Source of the DNA: Streptomyces sp. ISL-96
GTDB taxonomy: Bacteria > Actinomycetota > Actinomycetes > Streptomycetales > Streptomycetaceae
Direction of reading: 5' to 3'
Assembly: GCF_018614035.1 (NCBI RefSeq)
Contig: NZ_JAGGPA010000023.1
Coordinates: 1-64,000, forward strand
Length of the DNA stretch: 64,000 bases
In this document: piece after piece, positions 8,952 to 18,384 of the stretch
How positions within the stretch are numbered: the first letter of the stretch is position 1
Layout: every line of letters starts with the position of its first letter
Made by a program: the position numbers and the translations under genes
The notes under the pieces: model-generated
Seen by the model: only the letters and a program-made list of their open reading frames with translations
Told to the model about the DNA's origin: nothing
The model's database searches: none

Positions 8952-9539
8952 TCAGCCGCTGCTGCGGGCCCGGCGCGAAGCCGCGGCCCGCAGCACGCGC
9001 TTGCCTTCGTTGGAGAGCTGGAGGGCGTGGTTCAGGCCGCCGCCCGAGTCCTCGGACAGCATTTCGAGGAGCTGGCACTGGCGGCGCAGTTCGCCGGCCG
9101 TGAGCGGGGTGATGCCGTCGGTCTCGCCGTTCCGGTACGCCTTCACCCGCGCCTCGTCGCCGCCCGGCGCCACCCCGTCCAGCCGCAGATGGACCTCCAG
9201 CACCGCCGCCGAGCAGTCCTCGGCCCACTCGCGCAGCGCGGCCATGTCGTAAGCGGCGGGGACGGCGGCGGCCATGCGGATGGCGAAGCCAGCCAGTTCG
9301 CCGGGGGCGGCCCCGGCGACCCGCTCCACCACGGCGGCGACCCTGCGCAGCCGGCCGAGCCACGCGTCGCCTTCCTCGACCGCGACCCACAGCGGTCTGA
9401 GCGCCTCGTCCGTGTCGAGGCCGATCCGCCCGGCACCATCGACGTACTCCAGCAGCGGCAGGCAGCGGTCCAGGCAGGCCACCGCACTCGCCGCCAGGGT
9501 CCGTTCGTCGGCGCGGCCGATCAGTTCCACCAGGGTCAC
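8952..9539 (-). CDS. Conserved hypothetical, mostly helical protein
   Basis: 195 residues starting at MTLVELIGRADERTL. There is no signal peptide and no membrane segment. The sequence is rich in Ala, Leu, Glu and Arg and is predicted to be all-helical; no catalytic motif is recognised. It converges on the lipoprotein gene with only ten bases between the stops. The following minus-strand genes (9648-11028) may belong to the same transcription direction but are separated by about 108 bases. Function unknown. Confidence 0.65.
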   Translation of the reverse strand: MTLVELIGRADERTLAASAVACLDRCLPLLEYVDGAGRIGLDTDEALRPLWVAVEEGDAWLGRLRRVAAVVERVAGAAPGELAGFAIRMAAAVPAAYDMAALREWAEDCSAAVLEVHLRLDGVAPGGDEARVKAYRNGETDGITPLTAGELRRQCQLLEMLSEDSGGGLNHALQLSNEGKRVLRAAASRRARSSG

Positions 9540-9647
9540 GGTGCCTCCCTCGGCACTGCAGGGCCCGCTCGGTGCGGACCTTCTCCTTCCGTCTGCGTAC
9601 CGCGCCGCGTTTACGTCACAGTGCGCTCATCACCCGGTCACCGACGA

Positions 9648-10154
9648 TCACAGCCCGAGCCGGTCCAGGAAGCGCGCGAAGAGCTCCTCGGCCACCGGAT
9701 CCGCCTCTTCGCGCAGTACGTCGAGCAGTGCTCCCGGGGCCACCGTCCGCCCGGTCGCGGCCGCCCACTCCGCCGCTTTCGCCGCGGCTTTCTCCGGCGA
9801 CAGGAACAGGTCCTCCAGGACCAGCCCGTCGGCGCTCAGGTAGCCCGCCATCGCCTCGCGCCCCAGGCAGCCGAACCAGGACCCGGCCGCCGTCGCGCTG
9901 GTGGCGGCCTCCAGAACCACGCAGTCGCTGTCCATGACGAACGCGAACAGCGCGGGCATCCCCGTCTCTCCGCACACGCCCCGGGCGAGCGCCCCCATGT
10001 CACCGACCTCTGGCTCGCTGGGCCGCACCCACACCTGCCACCCGTCCCCACGCGTCTCGTGGAGCGTCAGCCCTTCTCGTACGTCCGCGAGCGCGCCCAG
10101 CTCGGCGAGCGGCCGCCCACTGCGGCCCACCACGAAGTAACCCCAGAAACCCAT
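9648..10154 (-). CDS. Conserved hypothetical protein
   Basis: 168 residues starting at MGFWGYFVVGRSGRP. I chose the ATG at 10154 because GGGGAGCGGAGC lies just upstream; the longer frame to 10214 would run into the DUF4328 gene. It has an N-terminal part with a possible small beta domain and an Ala/Glu-rich helical C-terminus. Members like this occur in Streptomyces near other small cytoplasmic proteins of unknown role. No catalytic residues or membrane segments are evident. Confidence 0.65.
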   Translation of the reverse strand: MGFWGYFVVGRSGRPLAELGALADVREGLTLHETRGDGWQVWVRPSEPEVGDMGALARGVCGETGMPALFAFVMDSDCVVLEAATSATAAGSWFGCLGREAMAGYLSADGLVLEDLFLSPEKAAAKAAEWAAATGRTVAPGALLDVLREEADPVAEELFARFLDRLGL

Positions 10155-10194
10155 GCTCCGCTCCCCCACGGCGCTCAACAGTGCTGTAGTGCTG

Positions 10195-11028
10195 TCACAT
10201 TCTGCCCACATCAAGTCGCGTCGCGGGCGGCTCAGTTGAAACAGCGGGCCCGGTGGTGGCCTTGAGGTGCTGCATGCGGGTCAGCGCGCGTACGAAGAAG
10301 ATCGCCAGCACGGCGGCCGTGATGTCGAGCAGGTCGGCGACGACCAGCTGGTCGAGGGCGTCGCGGATGTCGGCCGGCCCCTCGGCCGCGCCGTAGCGCC
10401 TGGTGGCGAACCGGCCGTACAGCAACGACGCCACCCATGCCGTCCACCACAGGTCGAGGACGAGCTTCGGCTCCCTCTTCGCGGTCTCCAGCCCGTACGG
10501 ATCGCGCCTGCTCGCCGCCCAGACGTCGACGGCGACGCCGCGCGGCATCCACAGGTTGGCGATCGGGATGAACCAGGTGCCGATCGCCCAGCCCGGCCCT
10601 CTGCGCTGGAGGTCCGGAGCGAAGACGTCGGCGTTGCGCCGCACCCGGAAGAACCAGACGAGGAAGACGACAGCCGTCGCCACCACTACGGGGGTGTATA
10701 TCTGCGACGACCAGAGCAGCTGGGTCTGGGCCCGGTCGATCTCCTCGGCGGCGATGGCGGTGAAGCCCTCCGACGCCGGATCACTCCACAGACCGCGGGA
10801 GCGGAACAGCGCGAAGAGGGAGAAGCAGTCGGCCGCGATGACGGCGCCCAACAGCGCCACCACGGCGTACGAGAGCCCGACCGGCGAGCGGAGCACCGCC
10901 GTCGGCCCGGACAGCGGCACCGCGGGCGCACGCGGCGGCGGCGCCGAGTTGGCGGCGGCGATCACGCAGCCGTCGCAGAGCCCTTCACCGGTCGTGGCCT
11001 TTTGCGTACCGCAGTTCGCGCACAGCAT
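10195..11028 (-). CDS. DUF4328 multi-pass membrane protein with zinc ribbon
   Basis: 277 residues. The ATG at 11028 puts the zinc-ribbon start MLCANCGTQ at the N-terminus, with a second pair in GLCDGC; a TTG at 11046 is possible but weaker. About five transmembrane segments follow (for example YAVVALLGAVIAADCF and PVVVATAVVFLVWFF). WAIGTWFIPIANLWMPRG is a hallmark of the DUF4328 family. The family is common in Streptomyces and has no established function. The stop lies 40 bases before the start of the next minus-strand gene, so co-transcription is possible. Confidence 0.8.
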   Translation of the reverse strand: MLCANCGTQKATTGEGLCDGCVIAAANSAPPPRAPAVPLSGPTAVLRSPVGLSYAVVALLGAVIAADCFSLFALFRSRGLWSDPASEGFTAIAAEEIDRAQTQLLWSSQIYTPVVVATAVVFLVWFFRVRRNADVFAPDLQRRGPGWAIGTWFIPIANLWMPRGVAVDVWAASRRDPYGLETAKREPKLVLDLWWTAWVASLLYGRFATRRYGAAEGPADIRDALDQLVVADLLDITAAVLAIFFVRALTRMQHLKATTGPAVSTEPPATRLDVGRM

Positions 11029-11172
11029 GACTGGGCAGCCCCCCAAGAGCGCCGGGACGCCCCTCCCCAGAGGCGTAGGAATGTGCGGACGCCGGGCGGC
11101 GGCTGCATGCGGAAGATACGCCGCCGCCGACCGGGCCGTCCATCACGAATCCACAGCTCAGGCCGTACGTGC

Positions 11173-12807
11173 TCAGCCGGTACGCCCCGCCAGCGCCTTG
11201 AAGCCCTCCCAGCTCAGCTTGGGCGTGTTCGGGTCCCAGACCTTCTGGGCGAGTGCGCGCAGTGGGAGGTGGATGCCGCGCGCGACCTGCTCCTGCGTCT
11301 GGGCGTTCGGGAGGTCGCCCCAGATGGCGAGGCGGCCGCCCTGGATCTGGTCCGAGTAGCGCGACGGCACCGGGTCCGTGCCGCGCACGACCAGCGGGGT
11401 CCAGGACTCGTAGATCCGGCGGCCCGTCGGATAGGTGAAGGTGTTCGGCTCGCCGAGCACGTAGTAGAGGTACTCGTCGTTGGCGTTGACCATCGTGCGG
11501 CCCTCGCTCAGATACTCCGCCGGCTGCCGCGCGCCCAGTTCCTTGCCGGTCCAGTACTCGACCTCGCGGTCCTGGTCGGCCTTGACGACGCCGCCGGCGT
11601 GCAGCCCGTCGTTCCACGACTTGAGGTGCTTGCCGTACGGGCGAAGGGTCGCGGCGCGGTCGTTCAGCCAGCCGGTCGCCAGGTCCTGGATCTTGGCGTT
11701 CGGGCCGTACTTGCGGACGGCCTCGCGGGCGAGCCCCGGGTACGACGCCTCCGGGTTCCGCTTCATCAGCGCCTGGTACTCGTCGCCGCCGAGGTGCCAG
11801 TACCGGCCGGGGAAGACATCGGCGTACTCGCGCAGCAGATCGTCGACGATCCGCGCCGAGGCGGGGTTGGAGATGTCGATGGCGCCGGGCGTCGGCACGC
11901 CGTTGACGTCGCGCAGCTGGAGGTCCGGGTGCGCGCGCATCACCGAGCCGAGGTGGCCCGGCGAGTCGATCTCCGGGATCACGGCGATGTGGCGGCTCGC
12001 GGCCAGCTTCACGATCCGCCGGACCTCGGCCTTGGTGAGGTGCTGCTCGGACACGATCTCGGGGTGGCTGTCGGACGAGATCCGGAAGCCCTGGTCGTCG
12101 GAGAAGTGCAGGACGAGCTGGTTGAGCTTGAGGTCGCCCATCTCGCGGACGGTGTCCTCGATCCACGCCGCGCTGTAGTGCTTGCGCGCGGTGTCGAGCA
12201 TCAGGCCGCGCTGCGGCTTGGCGGGCCTGTCGCGTACGACGCCCTCGGACAGGCGGCCGTCGGCGCGCAGGGCCTGCTTGACGGTGCGGGTCCCGTAGAA
12301 GACGCCGGCCTCGTCGGCTCCGGTGACGCGCACGCGTCCGTCACGGACAGTGACGGTGTACGACTCGGGCGCGCCGCCGGGCGTCAGCGCCAGCTCGATG
12401 TCGCCCGCGCGGCCGGACCCGGCGGCCGAGTAGCCGCGCTTGAGTTCCTGCGCCAGGAGCTTGCCCTCGTCGCCGAGCGCCTTGCTGTTGTCCGGCGCCA
12501 CGACGACACGTGTGGACGGCTGGGGCTGCCAGCCGGGGCCGGTCGCGGCTTCGTACTCCTGCACGGCCGGGACGGCGCTGGGAGCCTTGGTCGGTCCGGC
12601 CTTCACCGGCGGCTTGGACGGCGCTGCGAGCTTCGACGGTGCTGCTGATGCGGTCGGCGCTGCTGGTGCCGCCGACTTCTTCGGCTGTGCTGCCGGTTCT
12701 GCGGGTGCCGACGACGCCGACGGTCCTGAGCTTGCGGCGGTGGCGATGAGCGGGACGATCAGGGAGACGGCGGCTACGGCCAGCGGCCCCCGGAATTGCG
12801 ACATCAT
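11173..12807 (-). CDS. Secreted beta-N-acetylhexosaminidase, GH20 family
   Basis: About 544 residues. The start is ambiguous: tandem ATGs at 12807/12804 or a TTG at 12825 preceded by a G-run; I used 12807. A Sec signal (VAAVSLIVPLIATAA) is followed by an Ala/Pro/Ser/Lys-rich spacer, a GH20b-type N-terminal domain, and the catalytic barrel starting at RGLMLDTARKHY. The catalytic Asp-Glu pair is in HLGGDE (about residues 337-342); VIPEIDSPGH and YLYYVLG are further family signatures. It should release terminal GlcNAc from chitin or peptidoglycan fragments outside the cell. It is divergent from the OHCU-like gene. Confidence 0.92.
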   Translation of the reverse strand: MMSQFRGPLAVAAVSLIVPLIATAASSGPSASSAPAEPAAQPKKSAAPAAPTASAAPSKLAAPSKPPVKAGPTKAPSAVPAVQEYEAATGPGWQPQPSTRVVVAPDNSKALGDEGKLLAQELKRGYSAAGSGRAGDIELALTPGGAPESYTVTVRDGRVRVTGADEAGVFYGTRTVKQALRADGRLSEGVVRDRPAKPQRGLMLDTARKHYSAAWIEDTVREMGDLKLNQLVLHFSDDQGFRISSDSHPEIVSEQHLTKAEVRRIVKLAASRHIAVIPEIDSPGHLGSVMRAHPDLQLRDVNGVPTPGAIDISNPASARIVDDLLREYADVFPGRYWHLGGDEYQALMKRNPEASYPGLAREAVRKYGPNAKIQDLATGWLNDRAATLRPYGKHLKSWNDGLHAGGVVKADQDREVEYWTGKELGARQPAEYLSEGRTMVNANDEYLYYVLGEPNTFTYPTGRRIYESWTPLVVRGTDPVPSRYSDQIQGGRLAIWGDLPNAQTQEQVARGIHLPLRALAQKVWDPNTPKLSWEGFKALAGRTG

Positions 12808-12984
12808 TGGGCGAACGATGCCCAATCAGCCCCCCAATCGTCCAGTAATCCTCCAGTATGTGTGTCCGAACTCTCCCGTTCGAGTGATATTCGCGCATCC
12901 GTCGGACAGCGTCCTCCTGGCGTCGATAGCGTTGCTACCCATCCGCCCCACCCTTCTCGCCTGCCCCATTCCGAGGAGCTCACG

Positions 12985-13593
12985 CTGTCCAGCGAATCGC
13001 CGGGACGTACGGCCTTGCCCCAGCAAAGCCGCAGGCCGGCGCCCCCTGTCGGCCTCGCCCGCTTCAACGCCGCGCCCGCCGACGCCGCCGAGTCCGCCCT
13101 GCTCGCCTGCTGCCGCAGCCTGCGCTGGGCGCGGCGCATCGCCGACACCCGCCCGTACCCCGACCTCGACGCGCTGCTGGCCGCGGCCGACGAGGCGGCG
13201 TACGACCTGTCCAGCGAGGAGATCGCCGACGCGCTGACCGGCGAAACCCCGGCGGGCCCGGGCGAGGGCGCCCCGGCCGCCGCGTACACCGCGCTGCGCG
13301 CGGCCCATGCGGCGTACGAGAGCAGCTTCGGCCACGCCTTCGTGATCTGCCTGGACGGCGTCCGCCCCGAGGAGCATCTCGACCAGGTCCTGACGGGCAT
13401 CCGGTCACGACTGGGCAACGAAGCGGACGAGGAGCGGGTGGTCGCCGCCGACGAGCTGCGCAGGCTGGCAAGGGGACGGCTCGCCCATCTCATTTCCAAT
13501 CCGCAGATTGCGGGCGTTTTTACGACAAACACCGATCTCGCAGGCCACACCGGCTGCCCGGACCGGCCCGATAGCCCGTCCGTGGCCGTTTGA
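12985..13593 (+). CDS. OHCU decarboxylase-like protein (UraD family)
   Basis: About 202 residues with RFNAAPADAAESALLACC near the start, then RPYPDLDALLAAADEA, SFGHAFVICLDG and RSRLGN, typical of 2-oxo-4-hydroxy-4-carboxy-5-ureidoimidazoline decarboxylase, an enzyme of urate breakdown. The start is a puzzle: no ATG or GTG sits near the conserved part. A CTG at 12985 lies six bases after a perfect GAGGAG and is my choice; a TTG at 13015 has no ribosome site. No other urate-catabolism genes are adjacent. The C-terminal 25 residues (TNTDLAGHTGCPDRP) look non-conserved. Confidence 0.75.
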   Translation: MSSESPGRTALPQQSRRPAPPVGLARFNAAPADAAESALLACCRSLRWARRIADTRPYPDLDALLAAADEAAYDLSSEEIADALTGETPAGPGEGAPAAAYTALRAAHAAYESSFGHAFVICLDGVRPEEHLDQVLTGIRSRLGNEADEERVVAADELRRLARGRLAHLISNPQIAGVFTTNTDLAGHTGCPDRPDSPSVAV

Positions 13594-13741
13594 CTGCCAC
13601 TTTGATCACACCTGTGGACCCGGCGCGAACGAACCGACAACACGTCGCTACGATGGCCGGGGCCGGTGGACCGTACCCGGCCGGGCCAGACCGACACTGA
13701 AGCCGGCATGGCCCCTATCCCCGCTCCCGGAGGGTTTTTCC

Positions 13742-14122
13742 GTGCCGGCTGGAACGCTGTATCGCGGCCGGGAAGGTATGTGGTCCTGGGTGGCTCATCG
13801 AGTCACCGGCGTCCTCATTTTCTTCTTCCTGTTCGTTCACGTCCTCGACACCGCTCTCGTCCGCGTCTCTCCCGAGGCGTATGACGATGTCGTGGCCACC
13901 TACAAGACCCCTCTCGTAGCCCTGCTCGAGTACGGCCTTGTCGCCGCCATCCTGTTCCACGCGCTGAACGGCCTGAGGGTCGTCGCCGTGGACTTCTGGT
14001 CCAAGGGCCCCCGGTACCAGAAGCAGATGCTCTGGACCGTCATGGGCATCTGGATCGTGCTGATGGCAGGCGCCCTCTACCCCGTGCTCGGCCATGCCGT
14101 ACGCGAAGTCTTCGGGAGCTGA
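13742..14122 (+). CDS. sdhC: Succinate dehydrogenase cytochrome b556 subunit
   Basis: 126 residues; the GTG at 13742 follows GGAGGG by eight bases. The protein has three membrane helices; the SdhC signatures are WSWVAHRVTGVLIFFF (Ser/Arg for quinone and heme) and LFHALNGLRVV (heme-ligand His). It anchors the SdhAB catalytic part to the membrane and passes electrons to menaquinone. It is the first gene of the sdhCDAB operon, with seven bases to sdhD. Confidence 0.95.
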   Translation: MPAGTLYRGREGMWSWVAHRVTGVLIFFFLFVHVLDTALVRVSPEAYDDVVATYKTPLVALLEYGLVAAILFHALNGLRVVAVDFWSKGPRYQKQMLWTVMGIWIVLMAGALYPVLGHAVREVFGS

Positions 14123-14129
14123 CGCAGAG

Positions 14130-14606
14130 ATGTCTGAGACCACCACTCCCGCAGTCGGTCCTGTCGAAGGCGAAAGCCTCTACGACGTGGACAACCCGGC
14201 TCCTGTGATTGAAGCGCCGCGCGTTCGTACCAAGAAGACGCCCAAGGCCACCCGTACGAACTTCGAGCTGTACGGCTGGCTGTTCATGCGGCTGTCCGGC
14301 ATCGTGCTCGTCGTCCTGGTCCTCGGCCACCTGCTGATCCAGCTCGTGCTGGACGGCGGCGTGTCCAAGATCGGCTTCGCCTTCGTGGCCGGCCGCTGGG
14401 CCTCGCCGTTCTGGCAGACCTGGGACCTGCTCATGCTGTGGCTGGCGATGCTGCACGGCGCCAACGGCCTGCGTACCGTCATCAACGACTACGCGGAGCG
14501 GCCCAACACCCGCTTCTGGCTGAAGAACCTGCTGTACACCGCCACGGTGTTCACCGTCCTTCTGGGCACGCTGGTGATCTTCACCTTCGACCCGAACATC
14601 CGCTAG
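14130..14606 (+). CDS. sdhD: Succinate dehydrogenase hydrophobic membrane anchor subunit
   Basis: 158 residues from the ATG at 14130. An N-terminal cytoplasmic stretch rich in charged residues is followed by three transmembrane helices. [16 protein letters not shown] and [14 protein letters not shown] are the conserved anchor-subunit signatures, with His residues suited to heme and quinone binding. It is the second membrane subunit of complex II and is translated from the operon with sdhC, sdhA and sdhB. Confidence 0.95.
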   Translation: MSETTTPAVGPVEGESLYDVDNPAPVIEAPRVRTKKTPKATRTNFELYGWLFMRLSGIVLVVLVLGHLLIQLVLDGGVSKIGFAFVAGRWASPFWQTWDLLMLWLAMLHGANGLRTVINDYAERPNTRFWLKNLLYTATVFTVLLGTLVIFTFDPNIR

Positions 14607-14628
14607 GCGCGGGGCTGAGGCAACCACC

Positions 14629-16383
14629 ATGAAGATTCACAAGTACGACACCGTCATCGTCGGCGCCGGTGGCGCGGGCATGCGCGCGGCCATCGAGTCG
14701 ACGAAGCGCAGCCGCACCGCCGTGCTGACGAAGCTCTACCCCACCCGGTCCCACACGGGCGCGGCGCAGGGCGGCATGGCCGCCGCGCTGGCGAACGTGG
14801 AGGAGGACAACTGGGAGTGGCACACCTTCGACACGATCAAGGGCGGCGACTACCTGGTCGACCAGGACGCCGCCGAGATCCTGGCGAAGGAGGCCATCGA
14901 CTCCGTTCTCGACCTGGAGAAGATGGGCCTGCCGTTCAACCGCACCCCGGACGGCACCATCGACCAGCGCCGCTTCGGCGGTCACAGCCGTAACCACGGT
15001 GAGGCCCCGGTCCGCCGGTCCTGCTACGCGTCGGACCGCACCGGCCACATGATCCTCCAGACGCTGTACCAGAACTGCGTCAAGGAGGGTGTGGAGTTCT
15101 TCAACGAGTTCTACGTCCTCGACCTGCTCATGCAGGAGGTCGACGGGGTCAAGAAGTCGGCGGGCGTTGTCGCCTACGAACTGGCGACCGGCGAGATCCA
15201 CGTCTTCCAGGCGAAGGCCGTCATCTTCGCCTCCGGCGGCACCGGCAAGTTCTTCAAGGTGACGTCGAACGCGCACACCCTGACCGGTGACGGCCAGGCC
15301 GCGGCGTACCGCCGTGGGCTGCCGCTGGAGGACATGGAGTTCTTCCAGTTCCACCCGACGGGCATCTGGCGCATGGGCATCCTGCTGACGGAGGGCGCCC
15401 GTGGTGAGGGCGGCATCCTCCGCAACAAGGACGGCGAGCGCTTCATGGAGAAGTACGCGCCGGTCATGAAGGACCTCGCGTCCCGTGACGTCGTCTCGCG
15501 CTCCATCTACACCGAGATCCGCGAAGGCCGTGGTTGCGGGCCCGAGGGCGACCACGTCTTCCTCGACCTCACGCACCTGCCGCCGGAGCAGCTCGACGCG
15601 AAGCTCCCGGACATCACGGAGTTCGCCCGTACGTACCTGGGCATCGAGCCGTACACGGACCCGATCCCGATCCAGCCGACCGCGCACTACGCCATGGGCG
15701 GCATCCCGACGAACGTCAGGGGTGAGGTCCTCGCGGACAACACCACGGTCGTTCCGGGTCTGTACGCCGCCGGTGAGGTCGCCTGCGTGTCCGTGCACGG
15801 CGCGAACCGTCTGGGTACGAACTCGCTGCTCGACATCAACGTCTTCGGCAAGCGCGCCGGCATCGCGGCGGCGGAGTACTCGGCGGCGCACGACTACGTC
15901 GACCTCCCCGAGGACCCGGCCTCGCTCGTCGTCACGCAGGTCGAGCTCCTGCGCAGCAACACCGGCACCGAGCGGGTCCACGACATCCGCCGGGAGCTCC
16001 AGGAGACGATGGACGCCAACGTGATGGTGTTCCGTACCGAGCAGACGATCAAGACGGCCGTCGCGAAGATCGGCGAGCTGCGCGAGCGCTACCTCAACGT
16101 CTCGATCCAGGACAAGGGCAAGCGGTTCAACACCGACCTGCTGGAGGCCATCGAGCTGGGCAACCTTCTCGACCTCGCCGAGGTCATGGCCGTGTCCGCC
16201 CTGGCGCGCAAGGAGTCCCGCGGCGGTCACTACCGCGAGGACTTCCCGAACCGCGACGACGTCAACTTCATGCGCCACACCATGGCGTACCGCGAGGTCG
16301 GCGACGACGGCACCGAGTCGATCCGTCTCGACTACAAGCCGGTCGTCCAGACCCGCTACCAGCCGATGGAGCGTAAGTACTGA
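14629..16383 (+). CDS. sdhA: Succinate dehydrogenase flavoprotein subunit
   Basis: 584 residues. It has the Rossmann FAD site [13 protein letters not shown] (residues 8-20), the flavinylation-site motif [11 protein letters not shown] (His for covalent FAD), the substrate-site stretch FHPTGIW, and the C-terminal [13 protein letters not shown]. It oxidises succinate to fumarate in the TCA cycle at the inner face of the membrane. Length is normal for the family. The TGA overlaps the ATG of sdhB (TGATG), giving translational coupling. Confidence 0.97.
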   Translation: MKIHKYDTVIVGAGGAGMRAAIESTKRSRTAVLTKLYPTRSHTGAAQGGMAAALANVEEDNWEWHTFDTIKGGDYLVDQDAAEILAKEAIDSVLDLEKMGLPFNRTPDGTIDQRRFGGHSRNHGEAPVRRSCYASDRTGHMILQTLYQNCVKEGVEFFNEFYVLDLLMQEVDGVKKSAGVVAYELATGEIHVFQAKAVIFASGGTGKFFKVTSNAHTLTGDGQAAAYRRGLPLEDMEFFQFHPTGIWRMGILLTEGARGEGGILRNKDGERFMEKYAPVMKDLASRDVVSRSIYTEIREGRGCGPEGDHVFLDLTHLPPEQLDAKLPDITEFARTYLGIEPYTDPIPIQPTAHYAMGGIPTNVRGEVLADNTTVVPGLYAAGEVACVSVHGANRLGTNSLLDINVFGKRAGIAAAEYSAAHDYVDLPEDPASLVVTQVELLRSNTGTERVHDIRRELQETMDANVMVFRTEQTIKTAVAKIGELRERYLNVSIQDKGKRFNTDLLEAIELGNLLDLAEVMAVSALARKESRGGHYREDFPNRDDVNFMRHTMAYREVGDDGTESIRLDYKPVVQTRYQPMERKY

Positions 16384-17150
16384 TGGCTACCCCGACTCTG
16401 GACAAGGTCGACGACGCGAAGCCCGCGGCCGTCCCCTCGCCGTACATCACGGTCACGTTCCGGATCCGCCGCTTCAACCCGGAGATCTCCGCCGAGGCCG
16501 AGTGGCAGGACTTCCAGATCGAGATCGACCCGAAGGAGCGTGTGCTCGACGGTCTCCACAAGATCAAGTGGGAGACCGACGGCACGCTGACGTTCCGTCG
16601 CTCGTGCGCGCACGGCATCTGCGGCTCCGACGCGATGCGGATCAACGGCAAGAACAGGCTCGCCTGCAAGACGCTGATCAAGGACATCAACCCGGAGAAG
16701 CCGATCACGATCGAGGCCATAAAGGGCCTCACGGTCCTCAAGGACCTCGTGGTCGACATGGACCCGTTCTTCCAGGCGTACCGCGATGTCATGCCCTTCC
16801 TCATCACGAAGGGCAACGAGCCGACGCGTGAGCGTCTGCAGACCGCCGAGGAGCGCGAGCGCTTCGACGACACCACCAAGTGCATCCTGTGCGCCGCGTG
16901 CACGTCCTCGTGCCCGGTGTTCTGGAACGACGGCCAGTACTTCGGCCCGGCGGCGATCGTCAACGCGCACCGCTTCATCTTCGACTCGCGTGACGAGGCC
17001 GGCGAGCAGCGGCTGGAGATCCTCAACGACAAGGACGGCGTGTGGCGTTGCCGCACGACGTTCAACTGCACGGACGCCTGTCCGCGCGGTATCGAGGTCA
17101 CGAAGGCCATCCAGGAGGTGAAGCGCGCGCTGATCACGCGTCGCTTCTAA
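16383..17150 (+). CDS. sdhB: Succinate dehydrogenase iron-sulfur subunit
   Basis: 255 residues. The N-terminal 2Fe-2S domain has SCAHGICGSDAM; the C-terminal part has CILCAACTSSCP and CTDACPRGI for the 4Fe-4S and 3Fe-4S clusters. It carries electrons from the flavin in SdhA to the quinone site in SdhCD. It is the last gene of the operon and is followed by a strong terminator. Confidence 0.97.
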   Translation: MATPTLDKVDDAKPAAVPSPYITVTFRIRRFNPEISAEAEWQDFQIEIDPKERVLDGLHKIKWETDGTLTFRRSCAHGICGSDAMRINGKNRLACKTLIKDINPEKPITIEAIKGLTVLKDLVVDMDPFFQAYRDVMPFLITKGNEPTRERLQTAEERERFDDTTKCILCAACTSSCPVFWNDGQYFGPAAIVNAHRFIFDSRDEAGEQRLEILNDKDGVWRCRTTFNCTDACPRGIEVTKAIQEVKRALITRRF

Positions 17151-17171
17151 TCCTTTCGGGTGTACGTACGA

Positions 17172-17211
17172 GGCCCCGGCCCCCGGCGAGAACCGGGGGC
17201 CGGGGCCTTTT
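17172..17211 (+). terminator. Intrinsic terminator of the sdh operon
   Basis: A perfect 15-base GC stem (17172-17186 with 17193-17207) and a six-base loop (CGAGAA) are followed by TTTTG, 21 bases after the sdhB stop. Confidence 0.95.
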
Positions 17212-17300
17212 GCCATGCTCGCCGTGCTCAGTTCGCAGGCACCTGCGGCTCCCCGTTCGGGTGATCCCGAGGCAATTACCGAAAAGACGGCGGCGAGTAC

Positions 17301-17387
17301 GTCAACGTACTACTGGATGAGGGCGCATGGCCTGGCACCGAGCTACGGCCCGGCTCGACCGGGACCAGTGAAGTCAGGGTCCTGTTC
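17301..17387 (+). pseudogene. Remnant of a RelE/HigB-type toxin
   Basis: Read in frame with the downstream antitoxin gene, this stretch encodes VNVLLDEGAWPGTELRPG followed by STGTSEVRVLF. The segment ELRPGSTGTSEVRVLF matches a conserved core of Gp49/HigB-like toxins normally placed just upstream of such XRE antitoxins. There is no start codon, the N-terminal half is absent, some internal residues seem deleted, and the frame runs into the antitoxin start without the usual C-terminus. I read it as a decayed toxin; the match is from memory. Confidence 0.55.
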
Positions 17388-17402
17388 ATAAGGAGGCGCA
17401 GA

Positions 17403-17720
17403 ATGACCAGCTTCCACTCCTGGGACGAGGTCAAGCACGAAGTCTTCGACACCGAGGACCTCGAAGAAATCTCCGCGGGTGCCCGGCGCATGGTGGCCGA
17501 GGCGCGCGCGCACCGGCTCGCCGAGATGCGCAAACAACTCGGGCTCACGCAGCGCGAAGTGGCCGACCGCATGCACGTGAGGCAGGAGCGCGTATCTGCC
17601 ATTGAGCGCGGCAAGCCTACCTCCGCCGAGGTGGGAACGGTGGCGGCGTACATTGCCGCGCTGGGCGGCGAATTGGAGATCGTCGCCAACTTCAACGGAA
17701 CCCGGGTGGTCGTGGCGTAG
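17403..17720 (+). CDS. XRE-family antitoxin (HigA-like)
   Basis: 105 residues; the ATG follows AAGGAGG by about six bases. An N-terminal helical segment (FHSWDEVKHEVF) precedes a Cro/C1 helix-turn-helix at about residues 40-95: LGLTQREVADRMHVRQ and RVSAIERGKP. This is the usual layout of HigA/antitoxin proteins in Streptomyces. The expected toxin partner upstream survives only as a fragment, so this protein is probably an orphan antitoxin or a simple DNA-binding regulator. The 160 bases downstream show nothing else. Confidence 0.8.
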   Translation: MTSFHSWDEVKHEVFDTEDLEEISAGARRMVAEARAHRLAEMRKQLGLTQREVADRMHVRQERVSAIERGKPTSAEVGTVAAYIAALGGELEIVANFNGTRVVVA

Positions 17721-17881
17721 CGGCCCCCGTAAGCCCCCTTCACAGAGTCGGATCCGTGAATGGGCAGGGCTCAACGCCGGATGACGGGGCGCGCACTTGT
17801 CCGCGGTAAGCAGGCCTTACCGGGGCCGCCTGTGCCAGGATCAGGGGCATTGCAGGCGCGTCCAGGGGAGCACCGGGAATC

Positions 17882-18379
17882 ATGAGCGATCAGAATCCGA
17901 ACCCGTACGCGGCGGACGGCGATCCGAACGGGAACTACCAGTGGGGACCTGTCCCCGGCTACGGCTACCCGCAATACCAGCCGACACTGCCGGGGACGCC
18001 GATGCCTTACACCGGCCCGCCGGCGGGTTACGCGCCCGCGCCCCTCATGTCGATCGGTGACATCACCGTGATGCCCGACTCCATCGTCACCCCGTCCGGC
18101 ACGATGCCGCTCAAGGGCGCGGTGTGGACGGTCACCGACATGTCCCGGACGGAGGAAAAGATGCCGACGGTCGCGGTCGTGCTGGCCGTCGTCTTCTTCG
18201 TCTTCTGTTTCCTCGGTCTGCTCTTCCTCCTGATGAAGGAGAAGGTGACGACCGGCTACATCCAGATCACGGTGACCAGCGGCGGGCGCCACCACTCCAC
18301 GGTCGTCCCGGCCCTCGGCCCGCATACGTTCCACATGATCATGGGTCAGATCAATTACGCCCGCTCACTGAGCGCCTGA
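17882..18379 (+). CDS. Small membrane protein with Pro/Tyr/Gly-rich N-terminus
   Basis: 165 residues from the ATG at 17882. The first 55 residues are rich in Pro, Tyr and Gly (YGYPQYQPTLPGTPMPYTG). A middle beta-like segment (SIGDITVMPDSIVTPSG) leads to one transmembrane helix near residues 100-122 (AVVLAVVFFVFCFLGLLFLL) and a C-terminal domain of about 40 residues. Proteins of this shape are common in Streptomyces and have no known function. No catalytic motif is present. Confidence 0.75.
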   Translation: MSDQNPNPYAADGDPNGNYQWGPVPGYGYPQYQPTLPGTPMPYTGPPAGYAPAPLMSIGDITVMPDSIVTPSGTMPLKGAVWTVTDMSRTEEKMPTVAVVLAVVFFVFCFLGLLFLLMKEKVTTGYIQITVTSGGRHHSTVVPALGPHTFHMIMGQINYARSLSA

Positions 18380-18384
18380 GGCTC

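Noticed and set aside
10267..12648. Plus-strand open frame of 793 codons
   Set aside because: Antisense to the DUF4328 and GH20 genes; composition is Arg/His/Val shadow sequence.
13640..13741. A sigma-70 type promoter for sdhC (TACGAT at about 13649)
   Set aside because: A -10-like word is present but no convincing -35 at the right distance, so not listed as a feature.
14581..16278. Minus-strand open frame of 565 codons
   Set aside because: Antisense to sdhA, which is certain.
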